Of a stretch of 64,000 nucleotides of DNA, positions 16,510-25,129 are shown piece after piece. Origin of the DNA: Bacillus sp. es.036 (lineage in GTDB: Bacteria; Bacillota; Bacilli; Bacillales; Guptibacillaceae); the NCBI RefSeq assembly GCF_002563635.1, contig NZ_PDIZ01000001.1, positions 3,038,001-3,102,000 on the forward strand, read 5' to 3'. The notes under the pieces are model-generated. The model was not told the DNA's origin. It made no database searches and worked only from the letters and a program-made list of their open reading frames with translations. Each line of letters begins with the position of its first letter. Positions within the stretch are counted from its first letter, which is position 1. Made by a program: the position numbers and the translations under genes.

Positions 16510-18530
16510 TCGCGCCCTCCGCGTTGATCAAACCAGTTTACGAGATGCTTCAGCCTCGCCACTCTTAACTCTGGATGCCCACTGCGAGATAAATTATGAT
16601 CTGAATCTGGGAATCTCACAAACATCGTATCTTTGCCACGATGTTTTAAGGCAATATACAACTGCTCTCCCTGCTCAATAGGACAGCGGTAATCATGTTC
16701 GCTATGCATAATAAGAAGTGGCGTCTGAATTTGATCGACATACTTCAAAGGAGAATGGTGCCACAGTTTATCAGGGTTCTCATCAAGATCACTTCCAACT
16801 TCCCACTTAGTAAAGAAATAGCCGATGTCACTTACCCCATAGAAGCTCTTCCAGTTTGAAATCGAGCGCTGCGTGACGGCTGCTTTAAAGCGATCCGTTT
16901 TTCCAACGATCCAGTTCGTCATAAATCCACCGTAGCTTCCTCCTGTTACGTAGAGTCGATCTTCATCAATAAAGGAATAACTCTTCAATGAAGCATCAAC
17001 ACCCGCCATCACATCCTCATAATCGCCACCACCATAGTCCCCTCGGCAGCCATTTACAAACTCTTGACCGTACCCTTGGCTTCCGCGTGGATTTGTGTAT
17101 ATAACAGCATACCCCTTTGAAGCGAGAAACTGAAATTCATGCATAAACGAATTTCCGTACATCATATGTGGGCCACCATGAATTTCGAGAATGAGAGGGT
17201 ATCTTTGTTCATCTTTAAACCCAGCCGGTCGCATCATCCATCCTTGAATTTCTAAACCGTCTTTCCCAGTGTATGTAAAGCTCTCTGGAGACGAAAGCTC
17301 CATTCGTTGAAGAACCTCCTCATTAGAGTGAGAAATACGCTCCTCATTGACTCGGTCACCATGAAACGAAAGCGTATAGATATCACCAATGTTCAGAGGA
17401 TCACTAACTGCAACCGCCGCTTCATTTGTCTTCGGTAAGTAGTGAAAAGCGTAGAAGTGCCTGTCACCACCCGTTATTTGTCGAACCGTGCAATCGACGT
17501 TAGCGCAGTAAATGCCAGTATTTCCTTTTTCGCTTGCAAGGAAATAGATGTCCGTTCCATCCTCATTCCACACTGCCCCTGGCGAAGCGCCTCCCCAGTG
17601 CATATCTGAAATCAACACATCCGAGCACTCCAGATCGTCGGAATCTGTTAAACAAGTAAACTCCCTTTTGTCTACATCAACGGTCCACACCTTATTTAAT
17701 GTAGCTCCTTCGTGGAGAAAGAAGTGTCCGATAAACGAAAGCTTCTTACCATCTGGAGACCATTGAGGTGTTTCAAAGCTACCGCCTTCCCTGTTTAGTT
17801 GTTCAGGTTCGACCTCCCCTTCTTCTAAGCGCTGTACGAATAAATCCGACCGCATATACGAACCATGTTCCGCATCCTCATTGCGGCTTCTCACATAAGT
17901 AATCGATTGACCATCTGGTGACCAACTAGGGCTTGAATGGTTAAACGGCGCATCCGTCAGCCATTTGATCTTCTCTCCTCCTGAGGATACGTCGATCATG
18001 ACAATCTGCAGGTGATCTCCATCCAAAAATCCAACACCATCTGATTTATACTGCAAGTCCGTTACGACAAGAGGCTTTCGTACCTCCCCCTTTTCTTCTT
18101 CCTTTTTATTTTTACTTAAAATGAGTAAAGATGTACCATCCGGCCTCCAAACCGGTGCTGATACACCGCTCTTCAAATTGGTTAGCTTACGCGCCTCACC
18201 ACCATCCGTGGAGATTAGCCATATTTGATCTTCTCCTGATCGATCGGAAACGAAAGCAATCGTCTTACCGTCTGGGGACCAGCGTGGAGAGCGGTCCTTC
18301 TTTTCTCCTTCTAAAGCTGTCCAATCATGCTCAATCCCAGTATCTCGGTTCACTAGTACGAGGTTTGAAGTATATTCTTTTTCCTCATTTATCACTTTTT
18401 TCACATAAACGACATAGGTTCCATCAGGCGAAAGCTGAGGATCACCTACAAAGGTGAAATCATATAAAAGCTCTTCCGTCTGCTCGCTCTTTTCCAGTTC
18501 CTTTTCAACTTCTTTCTTCAAACTATCCAC
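16488..18530 (-). CDS. S9 family prolyl oligopeptidase-like peptidase (YuxL-type)
   Basis: A 680-residue enzyme. The N-terminal two-thirds has repeated beta-propeller (TolB-like) blades of the form PxWSPDGK. The C-terminal alpha/beta-hydrolase has the nucleophile in GGSYGGFMTNW, the acid in HSEHDYRCP and the His in FPDSDHNLS. No signal peptide, so probably cytoplasmic peptide turnover. Two REP-like copies are embedded: R3 at 17457-17485 encodes VRQITGGDRHF in frame, and R2 supplies the last seven codons and stop after the family-like end LVNWFDQR. The GTG at 18530 abuts its SD (AGAAGGG), so TTG 18521 is an alternative start. Confidence 0.9.
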   Translation of the reverse strand: MDSLKKEVEKELEKSEQTEELLYDFTFVGDPQLSPDGTYVVYVKKVINEEKEYTSNLVLVNRDTGIEHDWTALEGEKKDRSPRWSPDGKTIAFVSDRSGEDQIWLISTDGGEARKLTNLKSGVSAPVWRPDGTSLLILSKNKKEEEKGEVRKPLVVTDLQYKSDGVGFLDGDHLQIVMIDVSSGGEKIKWLTDAPFNHSSPSWSPDGQSITYVRSRNEDAEHGSYMRSDLFVQRLEEGEVEPEQLNREGGSFETPQWSPDGKKLSFIGHFFLHEGATLNKVWTVDVDKREFTCLTDSDDLECSDVLISDMHWGGASPGAVWNEDGTDIYFLASEKGNTGIYCANVDCTVRQITGGDRHFYAFHYLPKTNEAAVAVSDPLNIGDIYTLSFHGDRVNEERISHSNEEVLQRMELSSPESFTYTGKDGLEIQGWMMRPAGFKDEQRYPLILEIHGGPHMMYGNSFMHEFQFLASKGYAVIYTNPRGSQGYGQEFVNGCRGDYGGGDYEDVMAGVDASLKSYSFIDEDRLYVTGGSYGGFMTNWIVGKTDRFKAAVTQRSISNWKSFYGVSDIGYFFTKWEVGSDLDENPDKLWHHSPLKYVDQIQTPLLIMHSEHDYRCPIEQGEQLYIALKHRGKDTMFVRFPDSDHNLSRSGHPELRVARLKHLVNWFDQRGGRDSTNTGE
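17457..17485 (-). repeat. REP-like element R3, inside the S9 peptidase gene
   Basis: Minus strand TTCGACAAATAACGGGTGG then TGACAGGCACTT: nearly identical to the short-spacer consensus, wholly inside the coding sequence and in frame. It encodes part of a propeller blade. Confidence 0.85.
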
Positions 18531-18543
18531 TTCCCTTCTTCTC

Positions 18544-18684
18544 TTATGTCTCTACTTCCATTAAATAGGTAGAATTCCTGCTTAGATACTCTTGCGCAAA
18601 CGATTCATTTTCCATTACTCTCCCAACCTGCTTTCTCTTTTCTCTCCATAATGAGCCCACAATCTTAAAAACAAGAACATACAT
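18544..18684 (-). CDS. Small hypothetical ORF (46 aa) upstream of the S9 peptidase gene
   Basis: Encodes a peptide starting MYVLVFKIVGSLWREKRKQV and ending TYLMEVET, with a hydrophobic start and a basic middle. The ATG follows AGAGGTGAAATAGGA. Its stop is 13 bp before the peptidase start, so the two may be translationally coupled. No family was recognised and it may be spurious. Confidence 0.35.
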   Translation of the reverse strand: MYVLVFKIVGSLWREKRKQVGRVMENESFAQEYLSRNSTYLMEVET

Positions 18685-18771
18685 TCCTATTTCACCTCTT
18701 TTTCTCCGAACATCCGCTCACTTTCATACCAAAACCACATCGGTTTCAGGTGATATATCTCAAAACGGTAT

Positions 18772-18828
18772 TTGAATGATCTCATTATGAGATATATAAT
18801 GGAATTAACAAATTGAAAGCGGTTACCA
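18772..18828 (+). promoter_or_regulatory. Sigma-A-like promoter with cre-like site
   Basis: -35 TTGAAT (18772-18777), 17-bp spacer, -10 TATAAT (18795-18800). The cre-like TTGAAAGCGGTTACCA at 18813-18828 has one mismatch to the CcpA consensus and lies just past the expected start site, a position that would repress. An inverted pair TGATATATCTCA/TGAGATATATA flanks the -35 region. Confidence 0.6.
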
Positions 18829-18867
18829 AAATCAGAAAGCCGCTTAAAATACTAGGGAGGATTTACA

Positions 18868-19017
18868 ATGAGCCAGCAAGCACGAAACCAATTTATTGAT
18901 CTTTTGTGCGACAAAACGACGATGAATAGAGAAGAAGTTCTCAAAATGTCTGATGCAGAAGTAGAATATTTTCACTGGCTCTACTTTGATGAATCACCAG
19001 CGGACTTAATGATGTAA
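18868..19017 (+). CDS. Small protein (49 aa), uncharacterised
   Basis: Encodes MSQQARNQFIDLLCDKTTMN followed by REEVLKMSDAEVEYFHWLYF and an acidic tail. AGGGAGG precedes the ATG, a good promoter and cre-like site lie upstream, and a strong terminator follows, so this is very likely a real monocistronic gene. The layout (helical N-terminus, then EVLKMSDAEVE) recalls short Bacillus proteins such as the BH0509 group, but I cannot assign a family. Probable carbon-catabolite control is inferred from the cre-like site. Confidence 0.7.
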   Translation: MSQQARNQFIDLLCDKTTMNREEVLKMSDAEVEYFHWLYFDESPADLMM

Positions 19018-19028
19018 ATATACGTTCA

Positions 19029-19064
19029 CAGCCCCTGCAGGAAATTCCTGCAGGGGCTGTTTTG
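19029..19064 (+). terminator. Strong terminator after the 49-aa gene
   Basis: CAGCCCCTGCAGGAA pairs with its perfect complement one base later, followed by TTTTGG. Confidence 0.85.
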
Positions 19065-19104
19065 GTATGTGAATGTGTCTTTTTTGGGTGGACATTTGTA
19101 CTTT

Positions 19105-19134
19105 ATAGGGGTCAGGCTCGAACCTGACCCCTAT
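19105..19134. repeat. Dispersed palindrome P2, supplies the stop codon of the second murQ
   Basis: ATAGGGGTCAGG and its complement around CTCGAA: 30 bp. The TAG stop of the leftward murQ paralogue lies inside the right arm (19131-19133). Confidence 0.85.
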
Positions 19135-20033
19135 CCTTTCCCTCCTTCCATCACCGCTACAAAATCCCCATCCTTCTCCTCTAACATCTGCCTCGCTCTT
19201 TCCCCATCCAGCTTCAACAAAATCATCAACACCGCAACCCGCGCATCCCCTTCCGCCTGTTCACTATAACGCGCTGCCTCCCCTTCACTAACTCCGGTTA
19301 ACTCCTGAATAATCGAAACAGTCCGCTTCCGTAACTTTTCATTCGAAGCCTGAACATTCACCATTAAATTGCGGTACACCTTTCCAAGCTTCACCATGGA
19401 AGCAGTCGTAATCATATTTAACACCATCTTCTGCGCCGTTCCTGCTTTTAATCGGGTTGAACCTGTCACCACTTCTGGTCCAACTGGTAGTTCAATCGAG
19501 TATGTAACGATTTTAGAAAGCGGAGCATTCGTATTGCATGAAACCCCCGCCGTCTTCGCACCTATTTCATTTGCCGCTTCCATCGCCCCAAGCACGTAAG
19601 GCGTTCTCCCACTAGACGCAATGCCAATCACGAAATCACGCGCGCTTACATGCTTTCGTACATCTTCAATTCCAAGTTCCTGACGATCTTCTGCTCCCTC
19701 AATTGGATAACGTAGCGCCTGGTCACCTCCCGCAATCACACCGTTCACAAGATCAGCCGCAACGCCGAAAGTAGGTGGGCACTCCGAAGCATCTAATACG
19801 CCGAGACGTCCGCTCGTACCAGCACCGAAATAATAGAGTTTCCCGCCATTTCTTATCACACCAACAACCTCATCAATCACTTTCTCAATCTGGGGGAGAG
19901 CGATTTTCACAACGCCAGCAACGCTCGCATCCTCCTCATTCATTAGCTCGATAATCTCAAGTGTTGAAAACTGATGAAGATTTTCCGACTTTGCATTTCT
20001 CATTTCCGTTTTCGCATTGTTTTCATCAGCCAT
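19131..20033 (-). CDS. murQ: N-acetylmuramic acid 6-phosphate etherase, second copy
   Basis: Cleaves the lactyl ether of MurNAc-6-phosphate to GlcNAc-6-phosphate and lactate. About 300 residues with the SIS-domain blocks GAGTSGRLGVLDASECPPTF, IGIASSGRTPYVLGAM and VVTGSTRLKAGTAQK. It ends a leftward set of ABC transporter and BadF-type kinase genes, so it probably handles MurNAc phosphorylated inside the cell. It is a diverged paralogue of the murQ at 26034-26939. ATG 20033 is favoured because AGGAGA lies seven bases upstream; the earlier ATG is too close. Palindrome P2 provides the stop. Confidence 0.92.
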   Translation of the reverse strand: MADENNAKTEMRNAKSENLHQFSTLEIIELMNEEDASVAGVVKIALPQIEKVIDEVVGVIRNGGKLYYFGAGTSGRLGVLDASECPPTFGVAADLVNGVIAGGDQALRYPIEGAEDRQELGIEDVRKHVSARDFVIGIASSGRTPYVLGAMEAANEIGAKTAGVSCNTNAPLSKIVTYSIELPVGPEVVTGSTRLKAGTAQKMVLNMITTASMVKLGKVYRNLMVNVQASNEKLRKRTVSIIQELTGVSEGEAARYSEQAEGDARVAVLMILLKLDGERARQMLEEKDGDFVAVMEGGKG

Positions 20034-20051
20034 TTGCATCTCTCCTATTCG

Positions 20052-21020
20052 TTAGCCGCTCATGACATGATAAGACGACAGTAGATTCGCTTTTCGTTCT
20101 TTTGTGATCGGTTCTCCATTCACAATCAAGGCACAAATACATGCGCCTACCGCTGGAGAAAGTGTAGGAAAAAACACGTTATTGACGCCTAATTTTCTCA
20201 CTTCTTCAAGAAATCCATCCCGGAAAAAAGACGACTCCATCAATCCTCCACAAATCACGAGCCTACCGCTCCGCACCTCAATCGCATCAATTAACTCGCT
20301 CAACTTCCGATAAGCGTGCTGAATGAGACCCAAAGCTGTCGGATTTTGCTTCTCTGCTAGGTCAATCACCACTTCTGCCACAGAAGCGATTTTCATACGC
20401 GCATATGGATCCTCATAAATCGCCGTAATCATGTCGGGGGCACTGGTTAACTTCAAGAAGGAAAGAAGTCCGTCACAAAAGGCTTTATCTATGATCGCTC
20501 TCCCATCATGCATCATCGCAACGGTGCGAAGCGCATGCTGTCCAATATCATAGCCGCTCCCTTCATCCCCAAACAAATAGCCCCAGCCGCCGACACGCCT
20601 TGAATCAACGCGGTCTAAAGCATAAGCAATCGAACCCGTTCCAGCGATCAAAACCGTTCCTTCCATGGAAAAGGTTCCGCTTGCTAGCGCACCGTAAGCA
20701 TCGTTTCGAACCTCGAGTACTCCTTCATATCCTGACAGGACCTCCAACACCCACTTTTTCCAGCGCAGCTGATCTTCTTCTCGGTCACCACCGGCTGTGG
20801 AGACAAACACACTACAAAGTTCTCCCTCTTTTACACCAGACATTAATTCAGTCGTTACCTGATGAATCGCCGCTCGAACTTCTACTTCTGGGCGCGATTT
20901 CACATTCGTGGATCCGACTATACTTTTTGAGAGAATCACACCATCCTGATTACAAATGAGGCCAACCGTTTTCGTGCCACCGCCGTCTATGCCCATATAC
21001 ACTTTCTTATTTAATGGCAC
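20052..21020 (-). CDS. BadF/BadG/BcrA/BcrD-type sugar kinase, likely MurNAc/GlcNAc kinase
   Basis: A 322-residue ASKHA-fold kinase: phosphate loop GIDGGGTKTVGLICN near residue 10, GTGSIAYAL, then GGWGYLFGDEGSGYDIG, as in N-acetylglucosamine kinases and the clostridial MurNAc/GlcNAc kinase MurK. It sits directly before a murQ and after two ABC permeases (14-bp overlap), so phosphorylation of imported MurNAc at O6 is the likely job. The substrate remains inference. The start is a GTG at 21020, or possibly one of the later in-frame codons before MGIDGGG. Confidence 0.85.
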   Translation of the reverse strand: MPLNKKVYMGIDGGGTKTVGLICNQDGVILSKSIVGSTNVKSRPEVEVRAAIHQVTTELMSGVKEGELCSVFVSTAGGDREEDQLRWKKWVLEVLSGYEGVLEVRNDAYGALASGTFSMEGTVLIAGTGSIAYALDRVDSRRVGGWGYLFGDEGSGYDIGQHALRTVAMMHDGRAIIDKAFCDGLLSFLKLTSAPDMITAIYEDPYARMKIASVAEVVIDLAEKQNPTALGLIQHAYRKLSELIDAIEVRSGRLVICGGLMESSFFRDGFLEEVRKLGVNNVFFPTLSPAVGACICALIVNGEPITKERKANLLSSYHVMSG

Positions 21021-21831
21021 CCTGAGTCAGTCCTTCCATAAATTGTTTCGATGCGATGAAGAAAAGCACAATCATCGGCAGTGAGGCTAACGTTAGCCCT
21101 GCGAAAAGCGCGCCCCAGTCTGCAGAGTATTCACCGAAAAGTGAAAGCATGCCAACTGGAATCGTCTTTTTCAGATCATCTGTTATGAAAATAAGCGGGA
21201 AAAAGAAGTCGTTCCATGATTGGATAAACTGAATAATCATCACGGTTCCGAGCGCTGGACGCATTAAAGGAAGGACAACATTCCATAAAATACGCAGGTT
21301 TCCTGCGCCATCGATTCGTGCGGCTTCTTCAAGCTCACGTGGCATCGTTCGGAAGAATCCGGTCAAAATAAGAATCGACAGCGGAATTCCTGTTGCCACA
21401 TACATAAAAATCAGCGACCATAGCGAGTTTAATAGATTCAAATCTTTCATTAAAATAAACAACGGAACGATGCCTAGTTTAATCGGAAGCATCATCCCCA
21501 TCAGGAAGAAAAAGAAAATGATGTTATTCCAGACGAATGTGAAGCGCGCAATATAGAAAGCAGCGAGTGAAGATGTGATCAGAATTAATAACACAGATAC
21601 AACACTCACAAAAACGCTGTTCATAAAATACGTCGTAAATGGGATCATTTCAAGTAAGTTCCGGTACGTATCAAGGTTGAACGTCTTCGGCAATGAGAGT
21701 GGACTTGTGAAAATCTCTGCGCTCGTTTTGAAAGACGAAAGGATCATTAATAAAATCGGATAGATGCTGATTGATGCGATAAGAAAAGCAAATACATAGT
21801 AAAACGGTCTCGTCCAGATTGTATGGTTCAT
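21007..21831 (-). CDS. Carbohydrate ABC transporter permease (MalG type)
   Basis: A 274-residue CUT1-family inner-membrane permease with six hydrophobic helices and the EAA loop EEAARIDGAGNLRILWNVVLP that docks the ATPase. It pairs with the MalF-type permease upstream. No ATPase gene lies in this operon, so a shared MsmX-type ATPase elsewhere is expected. It is probably part of an amino-sugar or muropeptide-sugar importer, given the adjoining kinase and murQ. The start ATG follows GGAGGCG. Confidence 0.92.
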   Translation of the reverse strand: MNHTIWTRPFYYVFAFLIASISIYPILLMILSSFKTSAEIFTSPLSLPKTFNLDTYRNLLEMIPFTTYFMNSVFVSVVSVLLILITSSLAAFYIARFTFVWNNIIFFFFLMGMMLPIKLGIVPLFILMKDLNLLNSLWSLIFMYVATGIPLSILILTGFFRTMPRELEEAARIDGAGNLRILWNVVLPLMRPALGTVMIIQFIQSWNDFFFPLIFITDDLKKTIPVGMLSLFGEYSADWGALFAGLTLASLPMIVLFFIASKQFMEGLTQGAIK

Positions 21832-21843
21832 ATCATCGCCTCC

Positions 21844-22800
21844 TTACATGTCCACTTGTTTTTTCTGCATGTAGCGTAAATAAAGTGCGGTAAAGAATGA
21901 GATAAAGAGAAAGAGCACAACCGCCAGTGCGGATCCTAATCCGACTGCCGTCGTTGACCCACCTGCGGAGCCGCCGAATGCGAGTCGATAAAAGTAAATC
22001 GCAAGCGTATCCGTCGAATGATAAGGTTCTCCTTGTGATCCTTGCATCGCATAGACAAGTTCAAATGCTTCGAACGACTGAATAAACGTCAGGACCGTCA
22101 TAATCATGAACGAAGGAACCATTAACGGAAGGACGATTTTACGAATCATAGAAAGGCCGTCTGCGCCGTCGAGCTTGGCTGCTTCGAACAGTTCTTTTGG
22201 AATCGATTGAAGACCGGCTAGGAAAATCAGCACCCCGAATCCGATCCCATACCAGCAGTTAACGAGAATAATCGAAATAAGAGCTGTATCTGGATCACCA
22301 AGCCACGCTTTTTGGAGCTGTTCCAAACCGATTTTTTCAAGAATGACATTTAGCGCACCGTAGTTTGGATTTAAAATCAGCTTCCATAAAAATCCAACAA
22401 CGATCACGGATAACAGCCGTGGCAGGAAGTAAGCAATTTTAAGAAACTCCGACCCTTTTACTTTTTTATAGATAATATAAGCAAGAATAAAAGCAAGACC
22501 GTTTTGGAAAATCATCTGTAGCACGAAATAAAGAATGTTGTGACCAAAAGCATTCCAGAAAAGTCCTGAAAACGGCTCAAGTGTAAAGAGATCCTTGAAA
22601 TTCTTTAAGCCGACAAACTCTCCGCGCACAATCCCTTTCCAATCAAAAAAACTGTACGTTAATGCGGCAAATAGTGGATAAACAATAAACAGCCCGTAGA
22701 TGAGAAGAGCAGGAATAGGAAAAAGGTGGATGGTCCACCTTTTCCAGTTCCTCTCCTTCTTAATTTTGACGACTGAATTTGAATTCGTAGCTGGTTTCAT
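21844..22800 (-). CDS. Carbohydrate ABC transporter permease (MalF type)
   Basis: A 318-residue CUT1 permease with a basic N-terminal tail, six helices and the EAA loop ELFEAAKLDGADGLSMIRKI. It forms the channel with the MalG-type partner 12 bp downstream. Good SD AAGGGGCGGAG. It lies between the binding protein and the second permease in the order usual for CUT1 systems. Confidence 0.92.
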   Translation of the reverse strand: MKPATNSNSVVKIKKERNWKRWTIHLFPIPALLIYGLFIVYPLFAALTYSFFDWKGIVRGEFVGLKNFKDLFTLEPFSGLFWNAFGHNILYFVLQMIFQNGLAFILAYIIYKKVKGSEFLKIAYFLPRLLSVIVVGFLWKLILNPNYGALNVILEKIGLEQLQKAWLGDPDTALISIILVNCWYGIGFGVLIFLAGLQSIPKELFEAAKLDGADGLSMIRKIVLPLMVPSFMIMTVLTFIQSFEAFELVYAMQGSQGEPYHSTDTLAIYFYRLAFGGSAGGSTTAVGLGSALAVVLFLFISFFTALYLRYMQKKQVDM

Positions 22801-22812
22801 ACTCTCCGCCCC

Positions 22813-24093
22813 TTATTTCTGTAGTGGCTCATACCATGACTGCGCGCTTTCCTGAACCGTCTTCGCTACTTCCTCCGGCGTGCGTTCACCAAGGTACATC
22901 CCTTGTAGCTCTGTTTCAATCGTCGCTTTTGTGGACGGATTTCCACCAGCAAAGTGAACAAGCATCATGTAAGGTGTTGACTGCTCTTCTGCTGCTTTTC
23001 CAAGCGCATTCACAAGCTCATCCTCTGACTCAATCCCTGGAATCGCGCTAATCATTTTAAATTCTTCTGTAAACATCGTGCCAAACTCTTCCGTGGTCAT
23101 AAACTGAAGAAATTTCTTTGCGGCATCTTTATGCTCAGAACTCGCATTGATCGCATATGAGCCATCCACCCATGTTGTAATCGTCGGCTCTTTTCCAACA
23201 GCAGACGGAATTGGGAAGAAACCGAGTTCAAGGTCAGGATTCATTTCACGTAGCACTTCAATTTCCCAGCTTCCTAGCGGGAACATCGCTGCGTCACCTG
23301 TAAAGAACATCGTGCGAATATCTTCCATCCCAAGTCCTTCATAATTTTCAGGGAAAAACTGTTTTAGTTCATCCATTGCGTCAATCGAGCTTTGAAATTC
23401 GTCGCTTGTAAAATCGGTTTCGCCTGCTGTAATTTGATCGACGAACTCATTACCACCATAATGAGCCGGCCCAATGATGCCATGTGACAATGACAACAGC
23501 CAGCCTTCTTTAGTACCAAGGGCGATCGGTGTCGTACCTTCTTTCTTAATTTTTTCATTTAGCGCCATGAACTCATCCCACGTTTGTGGTTCTTCAAGAC
23601 CCATTTCTTCAAACATTTTTTTGTTGTAAAACATTTGTGTCGTACTCATATTAAGCGGTACACCATATTGCTTATCATCCGATCCTTTTGAAGCGGCAAG
23701 CGTTTCGTCTGAATATTGATCGAGTCCTTCTAAATCATCAAGCGGTTCAAGGTATCCTGCATCCGCAAGCTCGATCCCAGGCGTATAAGGACGAAGGTGA
23801 ATGATATCAGGTCCTTCTCCACTTTGAAGGGCCGTGTTTAAAATCGTGTTATACTCCGTATTTTTTGAAGGTTTAAACTCTACGTTAATGTCCGGGTTTT
23901 CTTCATTAAATTTATCAATGATTTTTTGATAGCTTGCTTTATCTTCTGTTCGCCAGCTGCCAATCGTTAGCGTGACGCTGTCTTCACTAGCTTCAGAATC
24001 TCCTGAATTGCCACCACTTTCAGAGCTACATGCGGATAAGACTAAGATAAATGCTAAAAAACCCGTTAAAGTAAACGCTTTCATTTTATTCAT
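22813..24093 (-). CDS. Sugar ABC transporter substrate-binding lipoprotein
   Basis: A 426-residue family-1 solute-binding protein. The signal peptide ends in the lipobox LVLSAC (Cys at about residue 22), followed by a Ser/Gly/Asp linker. Typical blocks are WRTEDKASYQKIIDKFNEEN and WDEFMALNEKIKKEG. It should capture a sugar at the cell surface for the two permeases. Context (murQ, sugar kinase, MurR-type regulator, AmiE-like hydrolase) suggests MurNAc or a muropeptide-derived sugar. SD GAGGGGG. Confidence 0.92.
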   Translation of the reverse strand: MNKMKAFTLTGFLAFILVLSACSSESGGNSGDSEASEDSVTLTIGSWRTEDKASYQKIIDKFNEENPDINVEFKPSKNTEYNTILNTALQSGEGPDIIHLRPYTPGIELADAGYLEPLDDLEGLDQYSDETLAASKGSDDKQYGVPLNMSTTQMFYNKKMFEEMGLEEPQTWDEFMALNEKIKKEGTTPIALGTKEGWLLSLSHGIIGPAHYGGNEFVDQITAGETDFTSDEFQSSIDAMDELKQFFPENYEGLGMEDIRTMFFTGDAAMFPLGSWEIEVLREMNPDLELGFFPIPSAVGKEPTITTWVDGSYAINASSEHKDAAKKFLQFMTTEEFGTMFTEEFKMISAIPGIESEDELVNALGKAAEEQSTPYMMLVHFAGGNPSTKATIETELQGMYLGERTPEEVAKTVQESAQSWYEPLQK

Positions 24094-24109
24094 TACTTTT
24101 CCCCCTCGT

Positions 24110-25129
24110 TTAGTTAGTAAAATGAGCGTAAATCAAAGAATGAAGATCAGGACGAATGTGTTTCATCTTGTGCTTCCTTCCATACTGAACAACATTCGTT
24201 AAAAACGTAACAATCAGCTCTTTCTGCGGATCAACCCATAAACTCGTTCCAGTAAATCCCGTGTGGCCGAAGCTTCCTGCTGACCACCCCCTTCCGCATG
24301 ATAAAGTAGTGCCTTTCCCGCTCCACACTTCAAACCCCATACCGCGATTTTCAGCAACGTGATTTCGTGCTTTTTTCATCAGAGTTTGTGATAGCACCTT
24401 TTGCGTTTCTGGGTAAAGAAAATAAGAGCCAAATTTGCCAACATCACTCGCAGTAGAAAAGAGACCAGCACTTCCGCTTGCGCCGCCAAGATGGAGCGCT
24501 TTTTCATCGTGAACCTCGCCTTGGATGTAGTGATTTTTATACCATTCTGTTGAAGCGATTTGATGATGCTCTTCCGGATGAAAGGTAGTATGAGTTAATC
24601 CCAAAGGTTGATAGAGCGTTCTATCTGCAAAAGTTGAAAGCGTCAGGCCAGTCACCTTTTCAATGACTGCCCCTAATAAAATCATGCCAAGATCGCTATA
24701 CTTTACAACTGTTCCAGGCTTAGAATTAAGTTCAGCATTCACCACTTCGTTAAAAACATCACGTGTCTCGAAACGTTGTACGGGTGGCGTAAGGTCGGCC
24801 GGAAGTCCTGTCGTATGGGTAAGCGCCTGACGAATCGTAATCTCTCGGTGTACGAATTCTGGGATGTAGGTTTGAATCGTATGATCAAGTTCAACAGAAG
24901 TGTTGTCAACAAGCCATAGGATCGACGGAAGGGTTGCCATCACTTTAGTTAAGGAAGCAAGGTCAAATCGCGTTGTTGTTTTCATGGTGTGGGGGTGATT
25001 GTTCGAATCGATAAAGCCACCGTATGCACGATGGAAAACGGTGCTCCCTTTCTGTTGAACGTGAAGAACAGCGCCAGGGAGCTCCTTTTTGACAATAAGA
25101 TCGCGGAGATAGGCGTCAATTTTAACCAT
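24110..25129 (-). CDS. Serine beta-lactamase-like hydrolase, cytoplasmic AmiE paralogue
   Basis: A 339-residue class-C beta-lactamase fold: SLTK (SxxK nucleophile) in FDLASLTKVMAT, YSDL in place of YxN, and GHTGFTGTS. It resembles AmiE, the MurNAc-L-Ala amidase/esterase-like enzyme of the murNAc operon, but has no signal peptide, so it would act inside the cell, perhaps on imported muropeptides or sugar esters. The start ATG lies in the last codons of murR (8-bp overlap, GGAGG about 11 bases upstream). A longer in-frame extension into murR is unlikely. Confidence 0.8.
   Translation of the reverse strand: MVKIDAYLRDLIVKKELPGAVLHVQQKGSTVFHRAYGGFIDSNNHPHTMKTTTRFDLASLTKVMATLPSILWLVDNTSVELDHTIQTYIPEFVHREITIRQALTHTTGLPADLTPPVQRFETRDVFNEVVNAELNSKPGTVVKYSDLGMILLGAVIEKVTGLTLSTFADRTLYQPLGLTHTTFHPEEHHQIASTEWYKNHYIQGEVHDEKALHLGGASGSAGLFSTASDVGKFGSYFLYPETQKVLSQTLMKKARNHVAENRGMGFEVWSGKGTTLSCGRGWSAGSFGHTGFTGTSLWVDPQKELIVTFLTNVVQYGRKHKMKHIRPDLHSLIYAHFTN

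Noticed and set aside
16248-16568. Rightward frame across the methionine leader
   Set aside because: It is the antisense of the SAM riboswitch and of the peptidase 3' end.
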